Shown one piece after another: positions 27,171 through 40,352 of a stretch of DNA of 64,000 nt (its first letter is position 1; the number at the start of each line of letters is the position of its first letter). The stretch is from Rhabditoides inermis. Lineage: Eukaryota > Nematoda > Chromadorea > Rhabditida > Rhabditidae. The stretch is from positions 354,001 through 418,000 of the forward strand of contig CAWZYM010000146.1 in the NCBI GenBank assembly GCA_963966185.1, written 5' to 3'. The notes under the pieces are model-generated. The model did no database searches. It had not been told where the DNA came from and saw only the letters and a program-made list of their open reading frames with translations. The position numbers were made by a program, and so were the translations under genes.

Positions 27171-27733
27171 TAAATCCTGCTGAAAAATGCGCTGTTTCAT
27201 TTTATGTAAAACTCGGGACCAAACGTCATCCATAAGATTTGCAAGAAGTGCGAGAACGAGTCGTTACAAGTTTGAAAAGACCATGATAATCAAGGTAGAT
27301 AGAGTTTGTGGTCACATGCTTGTTTGCTACATCATTCAGAATGCGCCGTTGCTCTAATGTTCGTAGGCCAAGAAGTTGTGATCGTTGGGAACAGGTGAGT
27401 GAGTACAAACCTCAAATATGAAGTTTCAACGTCTCTTGTTTCTTTGTGGTTACTGTCTTGTAACTGAAAATGGTTACTAATAGAAAATACGAAAGCTGAG
27501 AGAAATAGGAGAAGTAGAGGGAGGGAGGGAGAGAAAGTGGGCGAGGGAGGGAGAGAGACTTCGTAGAACGTTGAAAAAAAGTATAACAACCAATCCGGTG
27601 TCCTGTCTTTTTGAGCGGCACCGGTAGAAACGCGGGGGATTTTACGCGCGAAAACTTCGACACGAGCAAATAAGTGCGACAAAGTTATGCCGAGGTCGGT
27701 AGAAAAGCACACTAAGCAGGCGTCCTTCCTATT
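27171..27733. other. Unassigned stretch, possible older LINE debris
   Basis: A minus-strand frame at 27226-27408 has a LGLRTLEQRR block faintly like LINE C-terminal regions, but it is too short to assign. The remainder up to the MITE is purine-rich and not coding. Confidence 0.25.
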
Positions 27734-27737
27734 TTAA

Positions 27738-28257
27738 AGGAGCATACCACTCTAAATTTTGTGAATAAACTACAACTAGCACGTGAAAATATATGAAAGT
27801 ACGATCTCTTATCATGAATGAGATGTATGCTGAAAATGAACAGATAATGTAAAATAGGTGTTCGTAAATTTCGTAGTGTATGGAATTGCCTCCGGTCTGC
27901 GCGCACACTTGCGGAGTGTGCGCGCAGACCGGGGGCAGTCCCATACACTACGAAAAGTTGTGGGTCGCACGTTTCGTTTTCGACGATTGGTTTCACGTTT
28001 GTTATTTTATACTCTCGATATCTATTAAATATTTTTATTGTTCACAGTTTCTCTGAACCATGTAGTAGTGAAAAGATAACTCGCTTTCTGGTAAAATACG
28101 CGTTTGAGTTCCATTGGATCATTGTTCACTAACAATATTTTGAGAAGTTATGTTTTGTAAATTGGAAAATACAATTTCGTATTCACCGAAACTTGACATG
28201 TTCATACTACATATTCGAAAAGAATCCATGACATGAAATTTAGAGTGGTACTTTCCT
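27738..28257. mobile_element. TTAA-flanked MITE with central hairpin
   Basis: 520 bp bounded by TTAA at 27734-27737 and 28258-28261. Terminal inverted repeats of about 22 bp (AGGAGCATACCACTCTAAAT left; AGGAAAGTACCACTCTAAAT as complement of the right end). TTAA duplication is characteristic of piggyBac-type elements. The interior holds a long hairpin at 27871-27953 and no gene. Confidence 0.7.
27871..27953. repeat. Long near-perfect hairpin
   Basis: Arms of about 36 bp (GTAGTGTATGG...CGCGCACAC and its complement) around a 7-bp loop, with a few mismatches. It lies inside the TTAA MITE and could fold into a stable stem. Confidence 0.8.
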
Positions 28258-28786
28258 TTAAAGTGTTTTGGGAAAAATTGACCGATTTGAGGTAGTGGTC
28301 CTTTAATGGGCCAAATTTGTATATTTGACAAAAAAGACCCTATACATCTTGTAGAGGACCTTCGATAATCCTTGTATGCGCCGGCATAGCTCTTAGTAAC
28401 CACATGCCCAAAAAGTGTCCGATTCTTACAGAGACGGTGTGATATGAACGTTCTAAATACAAAGGCGTCAGGTCACACGATGATTAGCTGATCAGGAAAT
28501 CAGTATATACAATGAATGGAAAGATGGGTATATAAGCAAAGATTGAGCGACGCAGACGCAGGTGTACCCACGGCACTTCCGAACTGCACTCAAAAGAACT
28601 GCATTCAAGATAGCAGTAGTTACTTACAGACTACTGTTTTTTTTTTAAATTTCGACTCTGGTTGGCAGTCGCTAAAGTATCCACTACACATCGTTTTAAG
28701 AGGAAATAACTTTATTAGAAACCTGTACACAACCGGGTTCGGACAATCATAGAAGTTGGTGAGACGATGTTAGCAGTGGAGTCTTC
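28258..28786. other. Intergenic stretch without gene
   Basis: Between the MITE and the four-span membrane protein gene. No coding or RNA gene signal seen; it contains AT-rich spacer. Confidence 0.45.
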
Positions 28787-29966
<1,180 letters not shown>

Positions 29967-30915
29967 TGGATCGGAGAGTACAGTGACTGCTCACTCACTT
30001 ATCGCCACTTTATATGAATGTGGTTTCTTTGATGTCCGAGTTTGTGAAACTCGGTGTCTTTTCTATGAGTATAGTGTTCTGGCAAGACCCGGGGACATGT
30101 ATAGTGAGGGTAGGGAGGTAGAGATCACTAATGAGTGGAGCCGGTGAGATGAAAGGCTGATTTGTATGTATACTCCCAGGCTAATAGGTCTGTTACTGAA
30201 TGAGTGAGAGAGAAAGATGAACAAAAGCGGTTTCTGTAATGTATCGAAGAAAGGAAAGTATTGTTGGGGATAGATCGGATATCGGATAAATGATTCTGAA
30301 TGGTCAGATCCGTTCAATTCGATATTCGATAGTGAAAGTGCGCAGTTTATTTTACTGTATTTTCAGTTCTGGTTAGTCACGAAACGCTAAATAGAAGTTT
30401 ACCGAATATAATGCATTTGTTACCGCGTACTTTTCGACCTAGTAAGACTATTTACTAGGCATTTTGCCCCGCCGCAAATCTCTCTCTTTCTCTGCGCTCT
30501 CGTTCTCAGCTGTTTTGTTGTTGTTTTTCTTCCTCCTGTTTCGTTTTCTCTTTTCTCTTGTTGTTTTGTTTCTTTGACAGCCATATTGCTTTATTCGCAT
30601 TGTGTTTTTTTTTATTTCGCATCAATATCTTATAGCTCGGACTCCTTCTCTTTTTTGACGGGCGGGAAGCTTGTGATGTGCTGATCTCTCATCTCATGGC
30701 CGATCCCGACTTTTCCGCGCCGTACGGCAGGGGCATCTCCCGTGGCAGGACACTCTCGACAAGCAGGTGAGAGAGATCGAAATCTGCACTGGCTAGAAGA
30801 AGCACGCGAAGGAAACGTGCGAGGTTGCGAAATGTGTTTACCGAATACCGAGGTGAGGCGAGGCAAGAGAGGGCATCATGCAGAGTTGAAGGGAGGGGGA
30901 GAGAGGAACAGGTGC
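29967..30915. promoter_or_regulatory. Divergent intergenic region between membrane protein and CLC genes
   Basis: The two genes are transcribed away from each other from this 950-bp gap, so both promoters probably lie here. A pyrimidine-rich stretch (about 30480-30640, TTTCTC/TTGTT units) precedes an acceptor-like TATAG at about 30633, which may be a 5' exon or trans-splice site of the CLC gene. No TATA box is convincing. Confidence 0.35.
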
Positions 30916-31774
30916 ATGAGTGTGATGTTCAGCCTGGACCCGTATGAGGACCCGGTGTCGGGGCTGGCGCGGATCAGCTCCAACTCGAACCTGCAGCACC
31001 AGCAGCAGGCGAGCAGGAGGCGCGCGCGATACCAGGCAAGACACCTTTTCCATGGTCGCCCTTCTTCCCAAACTCGTTCATTGTCTGTTAGTCCCACTCC
31101 CATTTCCTATTTCCAGGCAAGACACACTCCTCCCTTTCCATCCTTTCCCCCGAAACCGTTCATCATGTGTTGTTCCCATTTCTTCTTCCTCTTTTCATTT
31201 CATGAGATTTCTCCTTCCTGATGCAACGCAATTCGTGTCATGTTTTCAGTATTTTCAGTATTTTCGCCTTCTTGCTTTCCTTTTTCTTTCATTTGTATTC
31301 TAATGTCTAATCAACGAGTACGAGAGGAGAGAGAGAAAGAGAGATAGTGAGAGGGTTGAGAGAGAGGGAACCTCCTCCTTTTAGGACTCCTCAGCTCGTC
31401 GCCGCGAGTCGAGCGAGACGGAAGACGATGAGGCGACTCTCAGCAGCAAGGTCAGCACGTTTGATGTTGATTATTGATCTATTGATTACTCAGTGGTAAA
31501 CCAGGTAAAGTACCGTAGCGATTGCAAATTGTTTGCTCTGTATTATTATGCATGAGGATTAAATGGTGAAACATATTTCATGTCATGAATTGGTATGGTT
31601 CATTGTCATTCACACATATATAATAATCAAAATAACGCAAACACTTTTCGGTCGTGTAGATGACTTTTTTAATAACGCATGTTTGCAGTTCGAGTCTCTC
31701 AATTACGAGATCTGTGAGAACGAGCTGTACAGAAGCGAGGAGCAGAACCCAAGTCATCAGGTACGGGGTGTCCG

Positions 31775-31819
<45 letters not shown>

Positions 31820-33976
31820 TACTTGTATCGTTGTATGAATTATACACCATAATTTATACCGTTTTTTTAAGGTGAACCTATGGATGATCTCTCGCAATCG
31901 ATGGGTCGCATGTTTCCTTATTGGTTCGTTTTCAGCTTTATCACTGTTTTTGTAATCAATTGATCAACAAACGTTTGATCACATGTGTTCCCGGCCCGAC
32001 TTCACCAGTAACTTGATTAATCGATAAATCAATAAGTCGATATCTAGGCGTGTGCACTGCCCTAGTGGCTGTGTCGATCGACATCGCCGTCCATTCCAGC
32101 AGCCAGTTCAAGTTCGAAGTCATCATCAAGAAACGTGGGTTACTGTATTCTGCAGGATTACAGTAGTCGATGAATAATAGGATTAGTATTTATTCAGATT
32201 GTACACTAGCTATCGTTTTTCTAGTGTTCTATAGACATTTATCAGAATAGTTTTTCTCCCTGAAATTTGTTTTCTCCGTAGGGTTCGCAAACATATTTAA
32301 GACGTAGTAACATTCTTTTATGTTCTCCTTTTCGCCGTCTCTTCCCATATTGGTTAGCGAAAGGCCGCCAGACACTTCACGAAGACTAAACCTTTGTGTC
32401 GGTTGTTGTATTCTTGATATCGGCAGTGAACCGTTGGCTGCTTGCAGTGATCTCCGACTGCTCGTTCGACTCGGACCAGGCGGGGTCGGCGGGCCTCGGC
32501 TGTATGTGGAAGGTGGAGACGGTGTGGATCGCCTACAACTGCCTGCTGGTACGCGTCATTCTATTTATTGCATGCTTTTAATTTTCCACCACTTCTGGCG
32601 GTATAGCCGGCGCCTGAGCGATACTTTTCGGTCTTTCTCTCTCTCAATCTTTAACCATATACAGTGTATCGCTTGGTCTGGTCAAGTAGTGAAGAAAACT
32701 GCTGGTCGTGCCCCATCTGCTCACACAATGATCATAATGTGCTGCTTGGAGATGCTGGTGTGATGCTGGTTCACGTCCCCTGCCTATTGCAGGTGTTGAT
32801 GGCGGGCTCTCTGGTGGTGCTGTTCGCCCCAGTCGCCGGCGGCAGTGGCATCCCACAGATAAAGTGCTTCCTCAATGGAATCGCCGTGCCACAGGTCCGC
32901 ATGAACATATAATAATCATAAAAATTCATACGATTGTATGCCAAATCGTGAAAAAGGGGTCGAAGTGGTGTTTTATGGTCACCACCTAGTTCGGGTCTCT
33001 GAAATCACTCGACAAGCATTGTATTTGAAAGTGTGTTTGATCATAGTTTTTTTTTTCAATTTCTGCATGTATGAAAGTCACTTAATCATTTTGAAAGACC
33101 CTCTCATTTTGAGGTGGTCCGGCTGAAGACGCTGGTGGCGAAGGCGATTGGGGTGGCGTGTGCGGTGGCGGGCGGACTATCTGCAGGAAAGGTTAGAGAG
33201 AGAGTGGAGAAGAAAGATAATGGATGGGGGAGGCAGCATGCTTCTATCGCATTTACTATTCAATTAAAGTCATTGAAACGTGTATTAGGAATCACAAACG
33301 TGATGATCACTACACATCGAGTTTCGAATTTTCATAGAATCGCTCATGAGAATGTGAGATAGTGATACGTTTTGCGCCCGTTGCAGGAGGGTCCCATGAT
33401 CCACTCTGGCGGTGTGGTGGGGGCGGGAGTGTCGCAGGGCAGGAGTGCCACCCTCGGACTAGACACCGGCATGTTCAAGCAGTTCAGGAACGATCGGTGC
33501 GCGTGGGTGGAAGGGAATCAGTTTCAGATGACGTGACATGTCCTACCATTGGTGGACGGCACGATCAGAGTAGTGCGTTGAGGTGATGTTGATAATGATA
33601 TCATATTTTTAGTGAGCGCCGCGACTTTGTTTCTGTCGGCGCAGCGTGCGGCGTCGCCGCGGCTTTCGGTCGGTTGAGCTTTTTTATTATTATATAATTG
33701 AATAGTTCTCTTTACAACTAGATCACTATCATGTTCTCGGATGGTTCAGTTTGCAGTGTACCAATACTTAGTAGTTTACAGTTGTAGAGCGTAGACTTGC
33801 TTTTGATTGACTCTATTTGGTTGACGTACACAATCATTGACGTCAGTGACGTGATTAGTTTTCGCATACACAATGATTGACGTGCAGGCGCTCCAATCGG
33901 CGGTGTGCTGTTCAGTCTGGAGGAGGGCGCGAGCTTCTACAACCAGAGTCTCACCTGGAGAATGGTGAGAGAAGGG

Positions 33977-34041
<65 letters not shown>

Positions 34042-35417
34042 CTCACATGTTCCATTGTTGGACGGACAACCGGGAAAGGACCGCGATTGATGAGCACTGT
34101 GCAGGTGTTCGCATCGATGACGTCGGCGTTCACGGTGAACCTTCTGCTGTCGATCTACCACGGCAGACACGGCTGGCTCAGCTGGACCGGACTCGCCAAT
34201 TTCGGCGTCTTCGAGGTGCGTACACGGTTTGGATATTTGCACAGCGGACAGTGGCGCTCGTACTGACCGCTCCGCAAGCACGCGACGCGTCAGCTCCACT
34301 GCGAATTACCAGCAAGCGCTAGAGCGTGATAATTTCTTCACTGAAATCGCGAAGCGGCCTGTGCGCGCGCCGCTCTCTCTGTGGGGCGCGCTGTGCAACT
34401 ATCCGGGCCGTGGCGTCGTGGGTATATGAAATAAAAGATGCGCATAACACATGCGTTGACTACATTCTATGAATCTTCGCAGCTGGTAACAAATGAGGAT
34501 TTCTATATTTACAGTTTCGTGTTTCACAGACATCACTATTTTTCATTTATAACCGTTCTCTCTCGTATTTTTCTTACAAGCTGACAATCTTACAAGCTGT
34601 TTTGAGTAAGTGGAAGATGATTATAAAATGTGTGATAATATCCACGCGCAGTTCATCTCCATCTGTATATAATATATATTGTAGTTGTAGTGTTGGACTG
34701 ATGTTCTGAAAGTGACATCTCATTCTTGCACGTACATATATATTTTCAGAACAAGAACTACAACATCTGGGAGATCCCGTTCTTCCTGGCGATTGGGGTG
34801 ATTGGAGGGCTGCTGGGCGCACTCTTCAACCACCTCAACACCAGACTCGCAGGCTTCAGAAAGAAGTGCGTGGCTTGTTTGAAAGTATTGGCGTACGTTG
34901 ATCATTTATTGTCGTTTGAAAGCATGCGTGTTTTTTCGCCAACAATGGAGTTCTCGTACTGCGTGCAGCAATCATTCAATAGTTTAACCGCCTTGAAAAC
35001 CAGGTTTAGAGCCCTAACATCGATCTCTGATCGCGGCAGTGCATTCTAACTGGCGGGGTTTGAGCGGGAGAAATAGCGCGAACTTTACACGTGTCGGACT
35101 CACCTAGGAGAGAGGAAAAAGGGAGCGAGCAGAGTGCCCCACTGTGTGGGTGCTGTCTTGTCCTGCTTGGCTGCTGGCTCCTCTTCTCCCATCGGCTGAG
35201 CGATGAGCAAGTAGAGACACGTGAAGGGACATAGGAATACGGAGACGCGTTGCGTGTACAGGTACGTGTGCAACCGCTGGCAGCGTCTGCTCGAGTGTCT
35301 GCTGGTGGCTGCGTGCAGTGCGTTCATGGGATTCGCCACCATATACCTGGTCGATGACTGCCAGCAAGTCGGCGTCAACCCCGATCTCACCAGTCTCAAT
35401 CAGGTGAGAGGGGAGGG

Positions 35418-35472
<55 letters not shown>

Positions 35473-36081
35473 AGAAGGAGAGAGAAAAAGGGATGGACTT
35501 TTCAGATGTGGTGCAAGAAGGGTGAATACTCTGCTGTTGCCAACCTCTTCTTCCAGAATCCAGAGGAAAGTGTCAAGAGCCTCTTCCATAGCCCAATAAG
35601 TGAGTCAAGTTTTTTTCAGTATCTCATTTTCTAATGAGTCTTTTCATCCGTGTTAAAGGCACAGTGGCGCTTAGTTTTGACTTTTGAACATTGCTTGAGC
35701 CATATAAACACGAAACAATCAAAGAAAACGCGAAAGAAGGGCGTTTCCGCGTTACCTACACGCTTACCAACATCTGCACGTGCAAAGCTTGGTAAGGCGA
35801 ATTCGAATTTCGTGCCAAAATGCTTAACCAAAAGTTGAGCTCTGTGCGCATCACGTCGATATGAGTTCGACGGTACATGTCGTTGTAGTGTTGTGGTAAC
35901 GCTCACGGTTCACGGACCAATCTACGCCGGTTCGATTCCCGCTACGTGCAATCAGTTTTGCCAAGTTCTCATAATTGAATTTCGATCAACCTTGGTAACG
36001 CTAAACGCCCCTGTGTCTTTAAAAAAGAATGTTTCATAGCCATTCTATATCATCTCTATATCGACCCTCTTTCTCTCTCCT

Positions 36082-36154
<73 letters not shown>

Positions 36155-37153
36155 CTTCTCCTTCTCCTTCTCTCTCTCTTTTCTCCCCTATCACAATATT
36201 CACACTCACACAGCAACGATGAACACATGTATCACCAGGAGTTATTCCCTTCTATTGCAGACTCGTTCCGTCCCTGGACTCTTCTCATCTTTGCAATAGA
36301 ATACTTCCTACTCACCATGTGGACCTTTGGACTGTCGGGTGCGTGTTATATAATATTACTGGAACTTGAACTGTTTTTAATGTCATTTTGAGTTGTGTAT
36401 GTGATTCCTCCCTAATTGAACCCAAAACTTGTCGTATTCAATTTTTACAATATTTACTGGAACACTTCAAAATTGTTTTTTTCATCCCCATTCAGCACAT
36501 GCTATTACTATTACAGTCCAGGAAATATGTAGTTCCGCCACCACTCCGCTCGTCCGTCTCGCATTTGAAAATTGCGCGCGAAAGTTTGAGTGTGAATTTA
36601 ATCGCTAGCTCTCGCATGTCTATCGTTTTTTGCCGCCTCGCACTCTGTTCACTCTGCGCTCTCTACTGGCGGCAACTGATTTGCCCACCCACTGTACATG
36701 ATTCTGCTTTGCAGTCCCCTCTGGAGTGTTCATCCCGGCTCTGCTGACGGGCGCTGCGTGGGGGCGACTCGTCGGCATTGCCATAGAGTACATCTTCCCC
36801 GATATTGTGAGGGAGGGAGAGGGGGGAGGAGGAGAGGGGTGATATGGTGTTGATTTCAGGCGGGCATCGACCCCGGCAAATACGCCTTGGCGGGTGCTGC
36901 CGCCCAGCTGGGAGGTACGCATCACACATCAAATACATATTCTGAATCACAAACATGATCATGTCTCGTACAAAACGCAATCGTTCTCAAAAACTCGATG
37001 GGGACGCAGTCGCATGTCGCATTCAATTCGCACAGCTGTTTCACTGTTTTTGTGTCTTGTTATAGACGAATGAAATTGTATTGTCTTCAGGTATTGTTCG
37101 CATGACAATCTCGCTGACTGCGATTATTATGGAAGCGACCAAGGTGAGGGGGT

Positions 37154-37211
<58 letters not shown>

Positions 37212-38630
37212 TTGTTCTGTTGAGGATATCACGTTCGGTCTGCCGATCATGCTCGTTCTGATGATCGCCAAGTGGGTCGGCGACATATTCAACGAGGTCA
37301 GACTTGGACATACTCAACTGCTGTTGATTTAGATTTGAGTAAACGCGATTTAGAACTAGAACTTTAGCTAGCACTTTTGTATTGTGTGAGATGAAAGATG
37401 AAGTAGTAGAATGTATAAAGCGGAAATATGCTATTTTATTTTGAATTATTCTGTGGAGGTATGGTTTTTGAGAGGGGAGTTGAAAAAGACAGATACATGA
37501 GTCGTTTCAGGGGCTGTACGACAGTTATATTGAGCTGTCGGAGATTCCGATCCTCGGATGGAATCCTCCCAAGATGAGCCGCAATATCAGCGCGCAGTGA
37601 GTTGGATTATCAGGTTTTTTTTTATAATTATTAACATTCATTACGTATTCCGTTGTTTGTTGCTATGTAGTTTGTGTGATGTGTGATTGTGAACGGGTCG
37701 AAAGATGTGCGTTATTCACGACCATCTATTTTAATTTGTTCAAAATTTGATAATGACATTGATTTGATAGAAAAGTGATGCGCGCAGACGTAGTGGCTCT
37801 GGAGAGGCGGGAGAGAGTGAGCAGACTGGTCGACATTCTCAAGACGACGAGCCATCACGGATTCCCGGTGGGCGTGGGGCATCCACTATCTACTATCCAC
37901 TATCCACTCTACTACATTGTATTATGAGTGTAATCAGTTTCGGATATCGTGTTGAACAGTGGGGATGTCGTCGTGAAATATTAGAAAATGGGAATGGTGG
38001 CAAGTGCTGAGCGGTTCCCGGGATTTAAAATGGAAATGCACACAATTTGATAATGTTACAATGGCCAGCGGTGCGGGCTTGTTTGGCACGAGATGGCGAC
38101 ACCCGTGGGTGCCCCCTTCCCCCCAACAGACAGTCTATTCTAGGTCGTGGACCGTATCGATGAGAGCGTGTGCGCGTCGGTGGCAGGCGAGGCTAGTCTG
38201 CCCGATTACGGGCGACTCAAGGGAATCATACTGAGGAGCCAGCTGCTGTATCTACTCAAGAACAAGGTGTGTTGTGGATGGAGCAGCGACACGAGGGACA
38301 CACCAGCTCTCAGGTGTTCATGGTGTGCGACGACGGAAGCGGCAGTGGCGGCAGGGAGAGTGGACAGGCAATGCGCGCCCCCCACACACAAGCCACCACA
38401 GTCGGCGAGCACGTGACACTCGAGTGGTGAGTGCATCTGAAACATCCAAGCAGCATTGCGACTAGAACATGTTATCTCCAGTGTCCAGTACTAGTCAACA
38501 AAGGAACAAGGGTGTGTGGTGTGATTTCAGTGACGAGTCAGTGGAGTGTGTTGGTTTGTCGCCATCAGATACGCACGCGTGGGTCGACCTCGAGCCATTC
38601 ATGCATCCATTCCCCCACAGGTAGCTCCGC

Positions 38631-38685
<55 letters not shown>

Positions 38686-38923
38686 ACCCTTCCAGAGTTC
38701 CCTTGCACGCATCTCTCCCGCACTGCTTCAAGCTGTTCCGCGGTCTCGGTCTTCGATATCTGGCTGTGGTGAACGATGATAACAGGGTTAGTAAGAGGCT
38801 GGTCGACCGAGTCTCCACATCCACCCTACACCACTATTCATACCCTACTATGGATCATGTGGTCGCCGAAAACACCATAGTCACGAGATCGCTGGTACTT
38901 TTGCTGACTAGTACGACTTGTTG
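30916..38923 (+). CDS. clh-6: CLC-6/7 type lysosomal chloride/proton exchanger
   Basis: About 26 exons join in phase: 30916-31035, 31385-31450, 31689-31760, 31872-31923, 32048-32134, 32448-32548, 32793-32894, 33114-33191, 33387-33496, 33613-33668, 33888-33964, 34105-34215, 34750-34865, 35262-35403, 35506-35599, 36261-36338, 36715-36806, 36860-36914, 37091-37143, 37225-37296, 37511-37596, 37771-37867, 38144-38266, 38314-38426, 38531-38620 and from 38696. Residues: ESLNYE near 64 (CLC-6/7 hallmark), selectivity motif GSGIP 183-187, gating-glutamate motif GKEGP 225-229 (split by an intron), proton-glutamate region SLEEGASF about 291-298, and GVFIP about 491-495. Two C-terminal CBS domains begin near SAQKVM and near [11 protein letters not shown]. 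Family members exchange chloride and protons across lysosomal membranes. The first intron starts with GC (CAG|GCAAGA). Codon 778 ends at a donor-like site (38786); either a last exon is missing or the frame reads on to TGA at 38924, giving an unusual tail. Confidence 0.88.
31774..31816. repeat. (CT)n microsatellite in CLC intron
   Basis: Starts about 15 bp after the donor of the exon ending at 31760. Confidence 0.9.
33977..34037. repeat. (GA)n microsatellite in CLC intron
   Basis: Starts about 12 bp after the donor GTGAGA of the exon ending at 33964 and occupies about half of that intron. Confidence 0.9.
35420..35468. repeat. (GA)n microsatellite in CLC intron
   Basis: Fills most of the 102-bp intron between exons ending at 35403 and starting at 35506. 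Confidence 0.9.
35657..36018. mobile_element. TTAA-flanked MITE carrying a tRNA-like module, in CLC intron
   Basis: 362 bp bounded by TTAA at 35653-35656 and 36019-36022. Inverted ends: AGGCACAGTGGCGCTTAG at the left, AGACACAGGGGCGTTTAG as complement of the right. Related ends (AACAGTGGCGCATTATT) recur near 59.6 and 62.2 kb. Near 35880-35950 lies a tRNA-like stretch with an A-box-like TAGTGTTGTGGTAACGC and a B-box GGTTCGATTCC, but with a poor acceptor stem. Confidence 0.65.
35880..35950 (+). other. tRNA-like sequence (pseudo-tRNA or SINE-type promoter)
   Basis: A-box-like and B-box (GGTTCGATTCC) elements are correctly spaced, but only about five acceptor-stem pairs can be made and the anticodon arm is weak. 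It is embedded in the MITE. Not a functional tRNA; more likely a tRNA-derived internal promoter. Confidence 0.4.
36085..36175. repeat. (CT)n microsatellite in CLC intron
   Basis: Pyrimidine repeat with TTCTCC interruptions, upstream of the exon at 36261. Confidence 0.9.
37159..37206. repeat. (GA)n microsatellite in CLC intron
   Basis: Fills most of the 81-bp intron between exons ending at 37143 and starting at 37225. Confidence 0.9.
38634..38679. repeat. (CT)n microsatellite in CLC intron
   Basis: Occupies the 75-bp intron between exons ending at 38620 and starting at 38696, serving as its pyrimidine tract. Confidence 0.9.
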
Positions 38924-38924
38924 A

Positions 38925-39285
38925 CAATGTCAGATCCCCGCTCACGCGACCACTGCAGGGGGCCTCGAATCACACGTGATACGCAAACCAACTGCAACAC
39001 AGCTATCAATCAATACAAAATTCAAAACAGAATGTGTTCGCTGAGATAAAACAACTGACTTGATTGAAAGTAGAAGTGGTAGTGGCGCTGCTACCGCGAC
39101 CAGGCCCAGACGGTGGGGCGACATGAGCGCTGCCCCGAACCCATGCACTGCAATCACTGAAACAAGCGATTTATATTATCGTTATAGAATGCAACACCGG
39201 CAATGTAATCATCAACAACACGTAATATCGCCAAAAATAATCTTCAAGATGAACAAACTTAAAAGAGGTCACTAACACGGGCAGC
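38925..39285. other. Spacer downstream of the CLC gene
   Basis: No frame here encodes the last CBS strand (expected ITRKD-like block) of the exchanger. Nothing else recognised. Confidence 0.4.
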
Positions 39286-39290
39286 CCACG

Positions 39291-40352
39291 CACGGATTTC
39301 GATGCAATTAAGCACCTATACACAACTTTTTACGCTGAATTCGAAAATAACCCTAACTTTTCCAAAATAGCCCTTTGAAGAAGATTTGGACACGCACCGA
39401 ATAGACTACCTTTGAAAACCACCGGTAAAACAACATCGGTGTGGCGGAATGGTTAGTGAGTTAGGAAATCGAAAATGACGGTCGGCGGATCTATCCTCCG
39501 CTGCCAGTAGTTTTTTGCAGTTGCAGTAGATGTCTGGATAAGTGGATAATCACCCTTCGAAGTTCGTGACTCCGACCGAATATTGTTTCAAATAAACTGT
39601 AAGGTCAATGTCAAGCGTGCCCTACAGCCTCATTGATAAAATGCCCAATATGCGAAAACTAATATTGCCTAAATTGTATGGTTATGCAAAAACATCGTTT
39701 TTAACAATAACGATAAACAGTTATGAGTTTTCTTTCGAGAATCTGTACTGCAGAAAACACTGGCAGCGGCGAGAATAGATCCGCCGACCGTCATTTCCGA
39801 TTTTTTAACTCACTAAACTCCTCTCCAATTTTCCAGGAGCTTGCGCACTAATGGTTTTATTTGAACTCTACTTAATTCATGGCACTACGAGCATGAAATA
39901 AATTCCGTGACCATGTGAACTGTAATCGTCATATTTTTATTTATAGACTAGTGAAAATCGAATTTCAAAAATGTCACGTTCTAGAACGGTGTCAGCGATG
40001 GTGGTGTTTGCGTCAAGGAACGAAGTCGCTTATTTCGAATTGTTTTGAAATGCAGTTTTCACAGAATGGTAGAGAAAAATATTGTCTACCATTCCCGCAT
40101 GGTCATGTTGCATTAATATTCATAGTAACGGAGAGATTTTTATGCGACGACACTATTCGCACGCCTTCAGAACTGGAGAATTGGAGGGGACTTTAACCAT
40201 AACCATTCCGCCACGCCGCTGTTGTTTTACCAGTGGTTTTCAAGGGTAGTATATTCGGTGCGTGTCCAAATCCTTTTCAAAGTGCTATTTTGGAAAAGTT
40301 AGTTGAAAAAAGGTGTGTATAGGTGCTTGGTTGCATCAAAATCCGCCACCAC
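39291..40352. mobile_element. Foldback-type element with about 150-bp inverted arms
   Basis: The left end (from about 39291: CGGATTTCGATGCA, AAGCACCTATACACA, AACTTTTCCAAAATAGC, GGACACGCACCGAATA, GTGGCGGAATGGTTA) is repeated inverted at the right end (about 40200-40352). A second inverted pair lies inside: the tract at about 39450-39510 (GACGGTCGGCGGATC) recurs inverted at about 39762-39820. No transposase. A third, partial relative lies at about 46177-46370. Confidence 0.7.

Noticed and set aside
35880..35950. tRNA gene
   Set aside because: B-box is perfect but the acceptor and anticodon stems fail, and it lies inside a MITE.
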